Below, piece by piece: positions 1 through 8,463 of a stretch of 64,000 nucleotides of DNA. Both the position numbers and the translations under genes were made by a program. Location of the stretch: assembly GCF_022538115.1 (NCBI RefSeq), contig NZ_JAKZAL010000006.1, forward strand, positions 124,001 to 188,000, in the 5' to 3' direction. Under the pieces are notes generated by a model. That model searched no databases. It worked only from the letters and a program-made list of their open reading frames with translations, and was not told the origin of the DNA. The DNA comes from Cognataquiflexum rubidum. GTDB taxonomy: Bacteria > Bacteroidota > Bacteroidia > Cytophagales > Cyclobacteriaceae. Positions within the stretch are counted from its first letter, which is position 1; each line of letters opens with the position of its first letter.

Positions 1-816
1 ATGGGTTTTTTCCGTCCTTCTGGTACTTTTTCATTCACTAATGGCAATGCTCTTTTTTTTAGCTTTGTAACTCCGTATATACTTTATTTCTGGCTGAGCA
101 ATAAAAATATAAGCAAACTGATTTTATCTATAGCTACTCTTGCTCTTTTACTTTCTATTCCTTTATCAATAAGTCGTGCATTACTTTTTCAAATAGTAAT
201 TTCCATTTTATTTTCTTTTATCGCTATCACCAGGAAACCGGAATATATGGGAAAGATGTTGCTGACTATCTTAGTGGGTTTTGGAGCTTTAACCATTTTA
301 AGCCAAACGAGTTATTTTGCTACTGCCACGGAAGTATTTACCTCCAGATTTACCACTGCCAATAAACATGAAGGTGGATTAGAGAGTGTTTTTTTTGACA
401 GGTTTTTAGGGGGATTGATTGGTGCCATTACTAATTCAAATCAAATTCCTTTTTGGGGCTATGGAACTGGAATGGGTACAAATGTTGGCAGTATGCTGCT
501 TACAGGAACGACTACCTTTTTAATTTCAGAAGCAGAATGGGGGCGACTTGTAGGGGAGTTGGGGATAATTATGGGTTTTGGCGCTATTTTACTTCGTATA
601 GGCATCATTCTTAAAATTACAATTGCATCCTTTTCCCATGTTTTAAAAGGAGATTTACTTCCTTGGATCCTATTGAGCTTTGGTTTTATTACCATATTAC
701 AGTCCCAATGGGCTCAACCAACATCTTTGGGATTTTCCACTTTAATCGGTGGCTTATTGATTGCTTGTTTTAATGAAAGTGAAGAAGAAATGTTATTAAG
801 TTCTGATCTTATTTAA
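1..816 (+). CDS. O-antigen polymerase/ligase-like membrane protein, 5'-truncated
   Basis: Multi-spanning inner-membrane protein of the Wzy/WaaL type, which polymerises or ligates lipid-linked polysaccharide in the periplasm. The readable 271 residues contain several hydrophobic segments (about 15-35, 38-58, 62-80, 85-103, 180-205, 215-262). A periplasmic loop with a Gly-rich GYGTGMG stretch near residue 153 is followed by an EAEWGRLVGELG segment, as in WaaL-like proteins. Family members are usually 400-480 residues and this frame is open at base 1, so the ATG there is probably internal and the gene is cut by the window edge. It ends 2 nt before the next gene. Polymerase versus ligase cannot be decided from sequence. 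Confidence 0.75.
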   Translation: MGFFRPSGTFSFTNGNALFFSFVTPYILYFWLSNKNISKLILSIATLALLLSIPLSISRALLFQIVISILFSFIAITRKPEYMGKMLLTILVGFGALTILSQTSYFATATEVFTSRFTTANKHEGGLESVFFDRFLGGLIGAITNSNQIPFWGYGTGMGTNVGSMLLTGTTTFLISEAEWGRLVGELGIIMGFGAILLRIGIILKITIASFSHVLKGDLLPWILLSFGFITILQSQWAQPTSLGFSTLIGGLLIACFNESEEEMLLSSDLI

Positions 817-818
817 AT

Positions 819-1994
819 GTGAATTTAGTATTTCTTATTCATCCAACATTTCTTGCTTCCCAAAGCATGCCCCGCTTTGCCAGGATGCTAGGTGATGGCA
901 TGCAGGGATTAGGGCATCAAGTGGAATATTGGATGCCAAAGGCCAGGTTTTTTAATTTACCAGGTTCCACCACCATCAAAAAATGGTTGGGTTATGTCGA
1001 TCAATACATAATATTTCCTGCTGAGGTTAAGTTGCGTTTGAAGAATTGTCCTCAAGATACCTTATTTGTTTTTACTGACCACGCATTGGGTCCTTGGGTT
1101 CCGTTGGTTGCCAACCGTCTCCATGTGATACACTGCCATGATTTTTTGGCACAAAAATCTGCCTTGGGGGATATTCCCGAAAACCCCACGAGTTGGACTG
1201 GGAGACAATACCAAGCTTATATTCGCAGGGGCTATATCCAAGGGAGAAACTTTATCTCGGTTTCCGAAAAAACCAGAAATGACCTGCATGAATTTCTTCC
1301 AATAATGCCACAGCTTTCCGAAGTGGTCTTCAATGGCCTAAATCAAAACTTTAAGCTGATTGCCCCCTTGGAAGCAAGAAAGTATGTCGAAGACAGGTAC
1401 AAGCTTAATTTGTACAATGGCTGTATCCTGCATGTCGGTGGAAATCAGTGGTATAAAAACCGGATTGGAGTAATATCCATCTACAACGCCTGGAGGAAAC
1501 TGTCTCAAAAAAAGATCCCTTTGTTGTTGGTAGGACCTTTTGCAAATTCAGCGCTTTTAGATTTCCATTCCCAATCCCCATATAAATCAGATATCCACTT
1601 GTTGAGTGGTATGGACGATACTTTTGTAAGGCATGCTTATGCGGGGGCCTCGCTGATGTTGTTCCCTTCTTTGGCAGAAGGCTTTGGTTGGCCGATTGCC
1701 GAAGCAATGGCTTCAGGTTGTCCGGTAATTACCACAAATGAAGCTCCAATGATCGAAGTTGGCGGGGAAGCCGCTTTTTATATTCCCCGAATGCCTGCAG
1801 AAGAAAACGATAGGGAAGCTTGGTCAAAAGCCGCAGCGGATAAAGTGGAAGAAATTTTGGAATTTGCTCCTGAGGGAAGGGCCAAAGTAGTTGAGGCAGG
1901 TGTAGAAAATACCAAAAGGTTTGATTCCAAAATGACATTGGCCAGGATCAATGGGATTTATCAGAAAATCCTCCAAAACTCACTTACCGGATGA
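819..1994 (+). CDS. Glycosyltransferase family 4 (GT-B)
   Basis: A 391-residue GT-B glycosyltransferase that probably adds a sugar to the lipid-linked repeat unit on the cytoplasmic side of the membrane. The C-terminal nucleotide-sugar domain is clear: LHVGGNQWYKN near residue 205 and the E-x7-E motif in EGFGWPIAEAMASG near residue 287. The N-terminal domain (1-180) is less conserved. The start is GTG, 2 nt after the previous stop; an overlapping ATG at 817 is followed at once by a stop in another frame. The stop overlaps the next start by 4 nt (ATGA), indicating translational coupling. The sugar and linkage cannot be predicted. Confidence 0.88.
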   Translation: MNLVFLIHPTFLASQSMPRFARMLGDGMQGLGHQVEYWMPKARFFNLPGSTTIKKWLGYVDQYIIFPAEVKLRLKNCPQDTLFVFTDHALGPWVPLVANRLHVIHCHDFLAQKSALGDIPENPTSWTGRQYQAYIRRGYIQGRNFISVSEKTRNDLHEFLPIMPQLSEVVFNGLNQNFKLIAPLEARKYVEDRYKLNLYNGCILHVGGNQWYKNRIGVISIYNAWRKLSQKKIPLLLVGPFANSALLDFHSQSPYKSDIHLLSGMDDTFVRHAYAGASLMLFPSLAEGFGWPIAEAMASGCPVITTNEAPMIEVGGEAAFYIPRMPAEENDREAWSKAAADKVEEILEFAPEGRAKVVEAGVENTKRFDSKMTLARINGIYQKILQNSLTG

Positions 1995-3190
1995 AATATC
2001 TTCGGGTTATTTCAAGTATGGATCCGGCTAGTGGAGGCCCTTGCCAGGGAATCAGAAATTCCATAACGGAATTGCAAAAGTTGGGCATAGATAATCAGGT
2101 AATATGCCTCGATGCTCCGGATGCACTTTTTTTGGGTAAGGATCCTTTTCCCATCATTGCCTTAGGGCCAGCAAAAACACCCTGGGCCTATTCCCCTTTA
2201 CTTTCCCAATGGTTGCTTCAAAACCTACCGCAGTTTGAGGCAGTGATTATTCATGGCCTATGGCAATACCATGGATATGCCGTACAAAAAGCCCTGCATC
2301 ATTTAAGGAAAAACAATTCCGGCACACAGACCAAATTGTTTGTCATGCCCCATGGGATGCTTGATCCCTATTTTCAGCGTGCTCAAGGTAGGAAATTGAA
2401 GGCCCTTCGGAATATAGCCTACTGGGCACTGATTGAGCAGAAGGTTGTACACTGTGCCGATGGCCTCTTGTTTACCTGTGAGAGAGAATTGGAATTGGCC
2501 CGCCAACCCTTTCGACCCTACCATCCAAAGAAGGAAATAAATGTTGGATATGGAATTGTTGCACCTCTTGCTTATCAAGAAAGTATGAAAACTGCTTTTG
2601 CAAAAAATTGCCCTGCCTTAGGAGATCAGCCTTATCTCCTTTTTTTGAGCAGGATTCATGAGAAAAAGGGCGTGGATTTATTAATTAAAGCCTATGCCCA
2701 AATTTTAAAAAAATATCCCTCCTCCAACATATCCGGCCTCCCCAAATTGGTCATAGCCGGTCCCGGAATGGATACTACTTATGGGAAAAAGATCCGCCAA
2801 ACTGTTCAGGAAAACGAAGGCCTAGAGGAGCAGGTTTATTTTCCAGGCATGCTGCATGGAGAGGCCAAATGGGGTGCCTTCTACGGCTGTGAAGCCTTTG
2901 TCCTGCCAAGCCACCAAGAAAATTTCGGAATAGCTGTGGCGGAAGCCCTTGCCTGCGCCAAACCCGTCCTGATTTCAAATCAGGTGAATATCTATCTGGA
3001 AATTGCCTCCGCAGGAGCCGGGATAGTGGAAAATGATACCGAAGCAGGATGTCTGAAAATGCTGGAAACCTGGCTGGATTTGTCAGATAGAGGAAAAGAA
3101 GAAATGAAGGTTAAAGCAAAGCAGTGTTTTGAAACCCACTTTTCTATTGGCCCAAATGCGAGGAGGATGATGGAGGCAGTAGGGGGATGA
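1991..3190 (+). CDS. Glycosyltransferase family 4 (GT-B)
   Basis: A 399-residue GT-B enzyme, second of a coupled pair. It contains an FLSRIHEKKGVDLL segment near residue 217, typical of the start of the GT4 C-terminal domain, and the E-x7-E motif in ENFGIAVAEALA near residue 310. The N-terminal start of domain 1 (SSMDPASGGP) matches the WcaI/WbuB-like opening loop in which a Gly-rich turn binds acceptor or donor. The start overlaps the upstream gene by 4 nt. A long non-coding stretch follows, so the transcript of the first three genes may end here. Donor sugar unknown. Confidence 0.88.
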   Translation: MKYLRVISSMDPASGGPCQGIRNSITELQKLGIDNQVICLDAPDALFLGKDPFPIIALGPAKTPWAYSPLLSQWLLQNLPQFEAVIIHGLWQYHGYAVQKALHHLRKNNSGTQTKLFVMPHGMLDPYFQRAQGRKLKALRNIAYWALIEQKVVHCADGLLFTCERELELARQPFRPYHPKKEINVGYGIVAPLAYQESMKTAFAKNCPALGDQPYLLFLSRIHEKKGVDLLIKAYAQILKKYPSSNISGLPKLVIAGPGMDTTYGKKIRQTVQENEGLEEQVYFPGMLHGEAKWGAFYGCEAFVLPSHQENFGIAVAEALACAKPVLISNQVNIYLEIASAGAGIVENDTEAGCLKMLETWLDLSDRGKEEMKVKAKQCFETHFSIGPNARRMMEAVGG

Positions 3191-3874
3191 GTAAAGAGAT
3201 GTGAGATGTGAGATATGAGATGTGAGAAAAACAGGCGAGAAGCGAGAGACGAGACACCCAGTCAGCCGGTAATAATGGAAGAAGAAAAATGTCCGATGAC
3301 CGATGACCGATGAAAACGGGAGTCAGAAAAAGCGAGAAGGTAGAGACGAGACACCCCTTCAGATGGCTTCCAGCCGTCGGACGGTTTTAATGGAAGAATT
3401 GGTGCTGCGTCATCTTGAATCCGAGATACAATCCCGACAGCTGTACTGGAGAAAGATCTCAAATTAAAAGAGACTCTTCACTTCACCACCAATGACGTAA
3501 ACCTAAATCACCCCTCGGCAAGCTCGGTGAACGAAATATTGGGTTTTTTGAGGTTGGGAGGAAAAAGCGGCTGCGCCGCTTTTTCCTCCCAACCCTTAAC
3601 CTAATCAACCTCGATGACCGAGCTTGCCGAGGCCAAATTAAAAAAAACCTCAACGTTATTTCCTTTTCTGAACATTTCTAAAAATGTTGAAGACTCAGCG
3701 TGACGTCCCCGACAATTACGTCATTGGTAAGAGAAATCTGTTGCTCCGAATTAGGTTGATAGACCTCTCTCCCGATAGCAGGGGATCAAGGTGACAAGGA
3801 CAGGTTTATTGATACTCTTGAATGCTGTATTTAGGTCAAAAAAATTCAGCACCCTCCTACCCTCTTTAAAAAAA
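3191..3874. repeat. Intergenic repeat block (word repeats, large palindrome, interspersed repeat)
   Basis: There is no convincing gene in these 684 nt. From 3200 to 3330 there are near-tandem words: TGTGAGA four times with changes, GCGAGAAGCGAGAGACGAGAC, and CCGATGA three times. From 3451-3497 and 3689-3739 there are pieces of an interspersed repeat (agactc...cgtgacg...cgtcattggta) also found near 17.5 and 30.9 kb. Between them lies a nested palindrome listed separately. The segment 3745-3830 resembles 17,410-17,465 (shared TGACAAGG and TACTCTTGAATG words), which shows that apparent coding potential just upstream of the next gene is repeat DNA. Confidence 0.7.
3513..3632. repeat. Nested perfect palindrome (19-bp core arms, 16-bp outer arms)
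   Basis: The core arms 3553-3571 and 3575-3593 are perfect 19-nt reverse complements around a TGC loop (arm begins GTTGGGAGG, ends AAGCGGC). Outside them, 3513-3528 (CCTCGGCAAGCTCGGT) is the exact reverse complement of 3617-3632. The outer arms enclose about 88 nt. No T-run follows the core, so it is not a standard intrinsic terminator. It may be a REP-like mobile palindrome or a cruciform-forming site. Confidence 0.8.
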
Positions 3875-4447
3875 ATGCATAACCAAGACACCGTTACGGG
3901 ACCCTCATTTTCATTGAAAAACAGACTGGGGAGAGTGCTTTGGTCGGTTTTTTATGTATTGTTTTTCCGGTTTACACCTAATCCGCTTCATTCTTGGAGG
4001 TCATTTGTACTTCGGATGTTTGGGGCGAAGGTAGGAAAAGGGGTGCATGTTTATCCCTCGGTCAAAATCTGGGCACCATGGAATATGGAATTTGGCGACC
4101 ATTGCGGGATAGGGAACGGTGCCATACTGTATTCCCAAGGCAAAATACATATCGGGCAAAGGGCGGTTATTTCGCAGGGTTCCCACCTATGTGCAGGGAC
4201 CCATGATTTTACCAAGACAGGATTTCCGTTGATTACCAAACCCATTTATATAGGAGATCAAGCTTGGTTGGCAGCTGAAACCTTTATGCATCCCGGCGTT
4301 ACCGTGGGAGAAGGTGCTGTGATAGGGGCACGTTCGGTAGTCACCAAAGACATGCCGGCATGGATGGTTTGCTCAGGGTTTCCATGCAAGCCAATCAAAC
4401 CCAGGGTAATGGAAGAGAATAGTAGGATTAAAGCTAAGATTCTCTAA
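3875..4447 (+). CDS. WcaF-like polysaccharide O-acetyltransferase (left-handed beta-helix)
   Basis: A 190-residue hexapeptide-repeat acyltransferase that would transfer acetyl from acetyl-CoA to a sugar hydroxyl of the polysaccharide. Hexapeptide turns run from about residue 50 to 165 (VGKGVHVYPSVKIW, IGNGAILYSQGKIHIG, VTVGEGAVIGARSVV). The catalytic His lies in the family-typical GTHDF motif. A longer reading from a GTG at 3791 is possible, but those 84 nt lie in DNA resembling the interspersed repeat at 17.4 kb, and the ATG at 3875 gives the usual WcaF length, so 3875 is preferred. Target sugar unknown. Confidence 0.85.
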   Translation: MHNQDTVTGPSFSLKNRLGRVLWSVFYVLFFRFTPNPLHSWRSFVLRMFGAKVGKGVHVYPSVKIWAPWNMEFGDHCGIGNGAILYSQGKIHIGQRAVISQGSHLCAGTHDFTKTGFPLITKPIYIGDQAWLAAETFMHPGVTVGEGAVIGARSVVTKDMPAWMVCSGFPCKPIKPRVMEENSRIKAKIL

Positions 4448-4468
4448 ATATGAATTCATTAAAATAAT

Positions 4469-5317
4469 ATGATATCTGTTGTTATACTAACAAAAAACGA
4501 AGAGAAAGACCTTCCCCAATGTTTAAATTCTTTGTCTTGGTCGGATGATATCCATATTCTTGATTCAGGAAGTACTGACAAAACCCTAAGAATCGCAGCG
4601 GATTATAACACCAAAGTGATTATTAACAAATTTGAAAGTTTCGGAAAACAAAGGAACTTTGCCCTGGAAAATATTTTTACAAAATATGATTGGATTCTCT
4701 TTCTTGATGCGGATGAAGTAGTAACACCTGCTTTTGAAAAAGCCCTTAGAAAGTCAATTTCAGAAGCGGATGATCAGGTAGCAGGGTATTACTGCTGTTG
4801 GAAAATGATATTAGATGGAAAATGGCTAAAACGTTGCGATAATTTTCCCAAATGGCAGTTTCGGTTGATGCGGAAAGGAAGAGCGAATTTTAAGGATTTT
4901 GGGCATGGCCAAAAGGAAGGTACAGTACTTGGCAATATTGAATTTATCAAAGAACCGTATTTACATTATGGATTTTCTAAAGGTTGGTCCCAATGGATTG
5001 AACGCCATAATAAGTATTCCAGTCAAGAAGCGATATCCCGCCTTAACAATTGCCCTTCATTTAAACATATATTTTCTTCCCAAGGAAGCGTACGCAATCC
5101 TGCACTAAAATCCTGGTTAAGTAAGGTTCCAGGTTGGCCTCTTCTACGTTTTATTCAGGCTTATTTTTTTAACCTTGGTTTTACGGAGGGAATTCCTGGT
5201 CTTATCTATTGTATCAATATGGGCTATTATGAATTCTTGATTCAGATAAAGATGAGAGAACTCAAGAGAAATTCGCCAATTCCAAAATATGGTTGGGAAG
5301 AAGTTAAATCTATATAA
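4469..5317 (+). CDS. Glycosyltransferase family 2, WaaE/KdtX-like
   Basis: A 282-residue GT-A glycosyltransferase. The N-terminal SVVILTKNEEKDLPQCLNSL is the signature of the WaaE/KdtX branch. DSGSTDKT near residue 32 and the metal-binding LFLDADE near residue 78 are intact. The C-terminal GWSQWIERHNKYSSQEA segment is typical of the same branch (lipid-A core beta-glucosyltransferases and relatives). It lies 21 nt after the acetyltransferase and begins a markedly AT-richer part of the locus. Core-sugar versus repeat-unit role cannot be settled here. Confidence 0.88.
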   Translation: MISVVILTKNEEKDLPQCLNSLSWSDDIHILDSGSTDKTLRIAADYNTKVIINKFESFGKQRNFALENIFTKYDWILFLDADEVVTPAFEKALRKSISEADDQVAGYYCCWKMILDGKWLKRCDNFPKWQFRLMRKGRANFKDFGHGQKEGTVLGNIEFIKEPYLHYGFSKGWSQWIERHNKYSSQEAISRLNNCPSFKHIFSSQGSVRNPALKSWLSKVPGWPLLRFIQAYFFNLGFTEGIPGLIYCINMGYYEFLIQIKMRELKRNSPIPKYGWEEVKSI

Positions 5318-5496
5318 GTCCATACTATGCTGAAAAAACCTAGAAGGTAAAATCGCAATTTGAATTGTGATATTCCTGATGGAAATTCAATAGCCAAAAA
5401 GAACAGCCCTGTTAAGGATAATTTTTTCATTGCTGAAAATTAAATAGAATTACATGGTATATTTTAGTAGTTTAAATTATATAAAATTTTATTCAA

Positions 5497-6336
5497 ATGA
5501 TGATGAAAGACACCTTTAATTTACCCTGGCTTGTAAGGCTTCAGAGGTCTTATGAATATCCTAAAAAATATGGAATTATGGATAAACTCTTTGGTAAAAC
5601 TATTTCTAAAAATGGTATAACTTGGGTAAAACTTTTAAATGGCCTCTTGTGGAAATTAGACCTTAACCTAGCTGTTCATAGGTGGATGATCTATGGAGTT
5701 TATGATGCTGCGTTTATAAATTGGGTTAAAAAAAATGCTACAGATAAGGATGTGATTATTGATTCGGGAGCGAATATAGGTCAATCTACTGCATACTTCT
5801 CGAAAATCGCTTTTAATGGGAAGATTTTAGCTTTTGAACCTGACGATGTTGCTCATTCGTGGGTGATAGAAAGTGTAGAAAAAAATAAATTAGATAATGT
5901 CGAAGTTATCTTTAAAGGATTAGGATCAGTCAGTAAAACAGCCTATCTAGAAGTACCTGAAAACGGAAAAAAATTAGGTTTGCATGCTTATTGGTCTGTT
6001 GTAAACGATATTTCAGGCAAGGAAATTTGTATTTCTACTTTAGATCAAGAATTAAACATTAGGGGAATTAATAATGTTTTCTTATGGAAGTTAGATGTTG
6101 AAGGATATGAAATACCAGCCCTTGAGGGAGCTAGAACTTTATTAGAAAATAAACAAATAAAAGCATTATATATAGAGCTTACTACCAAGGATGATAACAA
6201 TAAAAAGATAATTAATTACATGTCGAAACTCGGTTATCAGTTATTTTATTTAAATAATAAAGGTAACGCGTCTCAATCCAATCAAATATATAGTTATAAA
6301 ACAGATGGCTTATTCATGCCTAAAACTATTAAATAG
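5497..6336 (+). CDS. FkbM-family methyltransferase
   Basis: A 279-residue S-adenosylmethionine-dependent methyltransferase of the FkbM family, whose members O-methylate sugars or other cell-surface substrates. SAM-binding motif I is IIDSGANIGQSTAYFS near residue 86. ILAFEPD near 109 is motif II, and KLDVEGYEIPALEGA near 203 is the characteristic FkbM motif with its acidic residue. Three consecutive Met codons begin the frame; the first is used here but any could be the start. The gene is noticeably AT-rich compared with 1-4,400 and is preceded by 180 nt with no recognisable feature. Its likely task is methylation of the exported glycan (inference). Confidence 0.85.
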   Translation: MMMKDTFNLPWLVRLQRSYEYPKKYGIMDKLFGKTISKNGITWVKLLNGLLWKLDLNLAVHRWMIYGVYDAAFINWVKKNATDKDVIIDSGANIGQSTAYFSKIAFNGKILAFEPDDVAHSWVIESVEKNKLDNVEVIFKGLGSVSKTAYLEVPENGKKLGLHAYWSVVNDISGKEICISTLDQELNIRGINNVFLWKLDVEGYEIPALEGARTLLENKQIKALYIELTTKDDNNKKIINYMSKLGYQLFYLNNKGNASQSNQIYSYKTDGLFMPKTIK

Positions 6337-6430
6337 CATATGATTTTTTAATTAGGGGTCCTAATTTTTGGTAGAAGATTATTTTATTTAGGTTAATCCC
6401 ATTCAAAACAGTTTCAAAAAACCCCAAATA

Positions 6431-7354
6431 ATGTCAGAAGACAATTCATACACTCCTTTGGTCAGTGTGATTATACCCAATTATAACCGTAAGAAAGAAT
6501 TGGTCAGGGCCCTGCATTCGGTATTCCATCAGACCTACAAAAACATGGAAACCATCGTTGTCGATGATTGCTCTTTTTTTTCCAATGCAGAATATCTACT
6601 AGAAAAAGGGCTTTTAATGGATGATATTTGTGTATTTCGAAATTCCGAAAACAGGGGATTGGCCTATACCAGAAATAGGGGTATTGCAGAAGCCAAAGGG
6701 GAACTGATTGCATTTTTGGATTCAGATGATTATTGGGAACTGGAAAAAATCGAAAAGCAAGTAGCATTGTTTCGAGAAGATCCCAATTTGGATATGGTTT
6801 ATTGCGATACCTACTTGATCATCAATGGGGTAAGACTTGAAAGAAATACCAAATTTTTCTCTTCAAACCTATGGCGGCATTTGATTGAAGGCTGGAAACC
6901 ACCTAATCCTTCTACCTTGATGATGCGAAAAGGCTGTTTTATAAAAAGCGGACTTTTTTCAGAGGAATTGAGACATCATGAGGATTTTGATTTTTGGTTG
7001 AGGGCAGCAGATCGGTTAAATATTGGTTACTGTACTGAAATTCTTTCCAATTTTAGTTTTGATTCTAAGGACAGACTTTCCAATGACTACAAAATAAAAT
7101 TTGAAAGGACTTACAAATTTTTGAAAAAATGGGAAAGTGAAATTACTGCAAGAGAAGGTAAACAGACTTTTCAGAAATTCAAAAAAAACATGCTTTCTAC
7201 GATGGCAATAGAAAGTTTCAATAGTTCTTTTAAGCATAGAAAATTCCAGAATGTACTATCCGTATATTTTCGGTACCTGATTACAGATTTAAAATTTTAT
7301 CGGCTTTTGAAAAACAAAATTTTGAGGAATTTGAGAATCTCCAAATCAGAATAA
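6431..7354 (+). CDS. Glycosyltransferase family 2
   Basis: A 307-residue GT-A enzyme. SVIIPNYNRKKELVRALHSV near residue 12 is the nucleotide-binding opening, VVDDCS near 42 the first acidic motif, LAYTRNRGIAEAKGELI near 77 the conserved middle, and FLDSDDYW near 98 the DxD metal site. RHHEDFDFWLRAAD near 183 gives the E-D-x-D-x-W/L motif of family 2. The C-terminal 90 residues are basic and less conserved. It stands in the same direction as its neighbours with 94 nt upstream. Donor and acceptor are not predictable. Confidence 0.87.
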   Translation: MSEDNSYTPLVSVIIPNYNRKKELVRALHSVFHQTYKNMETIVVDDCSFFSNAEYLLEKGLLMDDICVFRNSENRGLAYTRNRGIAEAKGELIAFLDSDDYWELEKIEKQVALFREDPNLDMVYCDTYLIINGVRLERNTKFFSSNLWRHLIEGWKPPNPSTLMMRKGCFIKSGLFSEELRHHEDFDFWLRAADRLNIGYCTEILSNFSFDSKDRLSNDYKIKFERTYKFLKKWESEITAREGKQTFQKFKKNMLSTMAIESFNSSFKHRKFQNVLSVYFRYLITDLKFYRLLKNKILRNLRISKSE

Positions 7355-7425
7355 AAATTGCAAGCCATATTAATTAGCTATTTGCCTTTAATTTTTTAGT
7401 AAACAGTTAAAATTATCCGACTCAT

Positions 7426-8427
7426 TTGGACCGGATCCCACAAACCCCACCCATTATTCCTCCTTTGGAAAAAGGGCTAAAGCGACCGCTGTGGTCGGTG
7501 ATGATTCCTGTTTATAATTGTTCCGAGTATATTCCTGAGGCTATTGAAAGCGTACTTTCTCAGGATATGGGAGAAGAACAGATGCAGATTGAAGTGGTGG
7601 ACGATGACAGTACAGATACGGATATTCAAGCATTGGTGCTTCGGCTGGGAAAGGGAAGAGTCGGGTATTACCGTCAACCTGAAAACCGGGGATCTCTCCG
7701 TAATTTTGAAACCTGCATCAAACGGGCTAAAGGGAAACTGATCCATTTGCTTCATGGAGATGACAAGGTCAAAAATGATTTCTATGATGAAATATCCAGT
7801 CTTTTTCAACGATTCCCAGAGGCAGGGGCTGCATTTACCAATTATGATTTTATTGATGAGAATGGGAAGCAGACCGGTCAGTTCCGGCTGGAGGAAAAGG
7901 AACCCGGGATTCTGAACAATTGGTTGGTTCGATTAGCAAGCTCCCAAAAAATCCAATATGCCGGTATAGTCGTAAAAAGGGAAGTATATGAGCATTTGGG
8001 AAGTTTTTACGGCAGTAACTGTGGAGAGGATTGGGAGATGTGGGTGAGGATTGCCAAACACTATCCCATGGCCTATTCCCCGAAAATTTTAGCATCATAC
8101 AGAGAGCAAATCCAATCCATCACATGGGAAAATGCTGTTTCAGGCAAACTCTTTGAAAGTTTAAAAATTTCACAAAGAAATATTCAGAAACATTTACTTG
8201 AAAAAGATAGGGCTATTGTACTTAAAAAATCAGATAGACACTTAGCCCATTTCTTTTTGGGAATGGCATGGAAAGTATGGCACGCACAAAAAAACGTATC
8301 CTGTTCTACTAAGCTTATTCAGCAGTCATTGATATTTGATTGGAATTTATATTCATCACTGCGCATCTTAAAATTTTATTTATCAGTGTCCATTTACAAA
8401 TTGACAGGTAAGTCATTTTTCCTTTGA
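7426..8427 (+). CDS. Glycosyltransferase family 2 (tandem paralogue A)
   Basis: A 333-residue GT-A enzyme very similar to the next gene. Shared blocks include WSVMIPVYNC near residue 23, DDxSTDxD near 60, and GSLRNFETCI near 89. HLLHGDD near 105 replaces the common LDADD form of the metal site. GEDWEMWVRIA near 198 is also shared. The only usable start is TTG at 7426, because an in-frame stop lies at 7408 and the first ATG (7501) is inside the first beta strand. Alignment of the N-terminal RIP..PP with the paralogue supports the TTG. The tandem copy suggests two related linkages or recent duplication. Confidence 0.85.
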   Translation: MDRIPQTPPIIPPLEKGLKRPLWSVMIPVYNCSEYIPEAIESVLSQDMGEEQMQIEVVDDDSTDTDIQALVLRLGKGRVGYYRQPENRGSLRNFETCIKRAKGKLIHLLHGDDKVKNDFYDEISSLFQRFPEAGAAFTNYDFIDENGKQTGQFRLEEKEPGILNNWLVRLASSQKIQYAGIVVKREVYEHLGSFYGSNCGEDWEMWVRIAKHYPMAYSPKILASYREQIQSITWENAVSGKLFESLKISQRNIQKHLLEKDRAIVLKKSDRHLAHFFLGMAWKVWHAQKNVSCSTKLIQQSLIFDWNLYSSLRILKFYLSVSIYKLTGKSFFL

Positions 8428-8463
8428 TCCCTTATTCATTCTCCACTCGACTTACCAACAAAA

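Noticed and set aside
3791-3874. GTG-started N-terminal extension of the acetyltransferase
   Set aside because: The DNA resembles the interspersed repeat near 17.4 kb and the protein would exceed the usual family length; ATG at 3875 is preferred.
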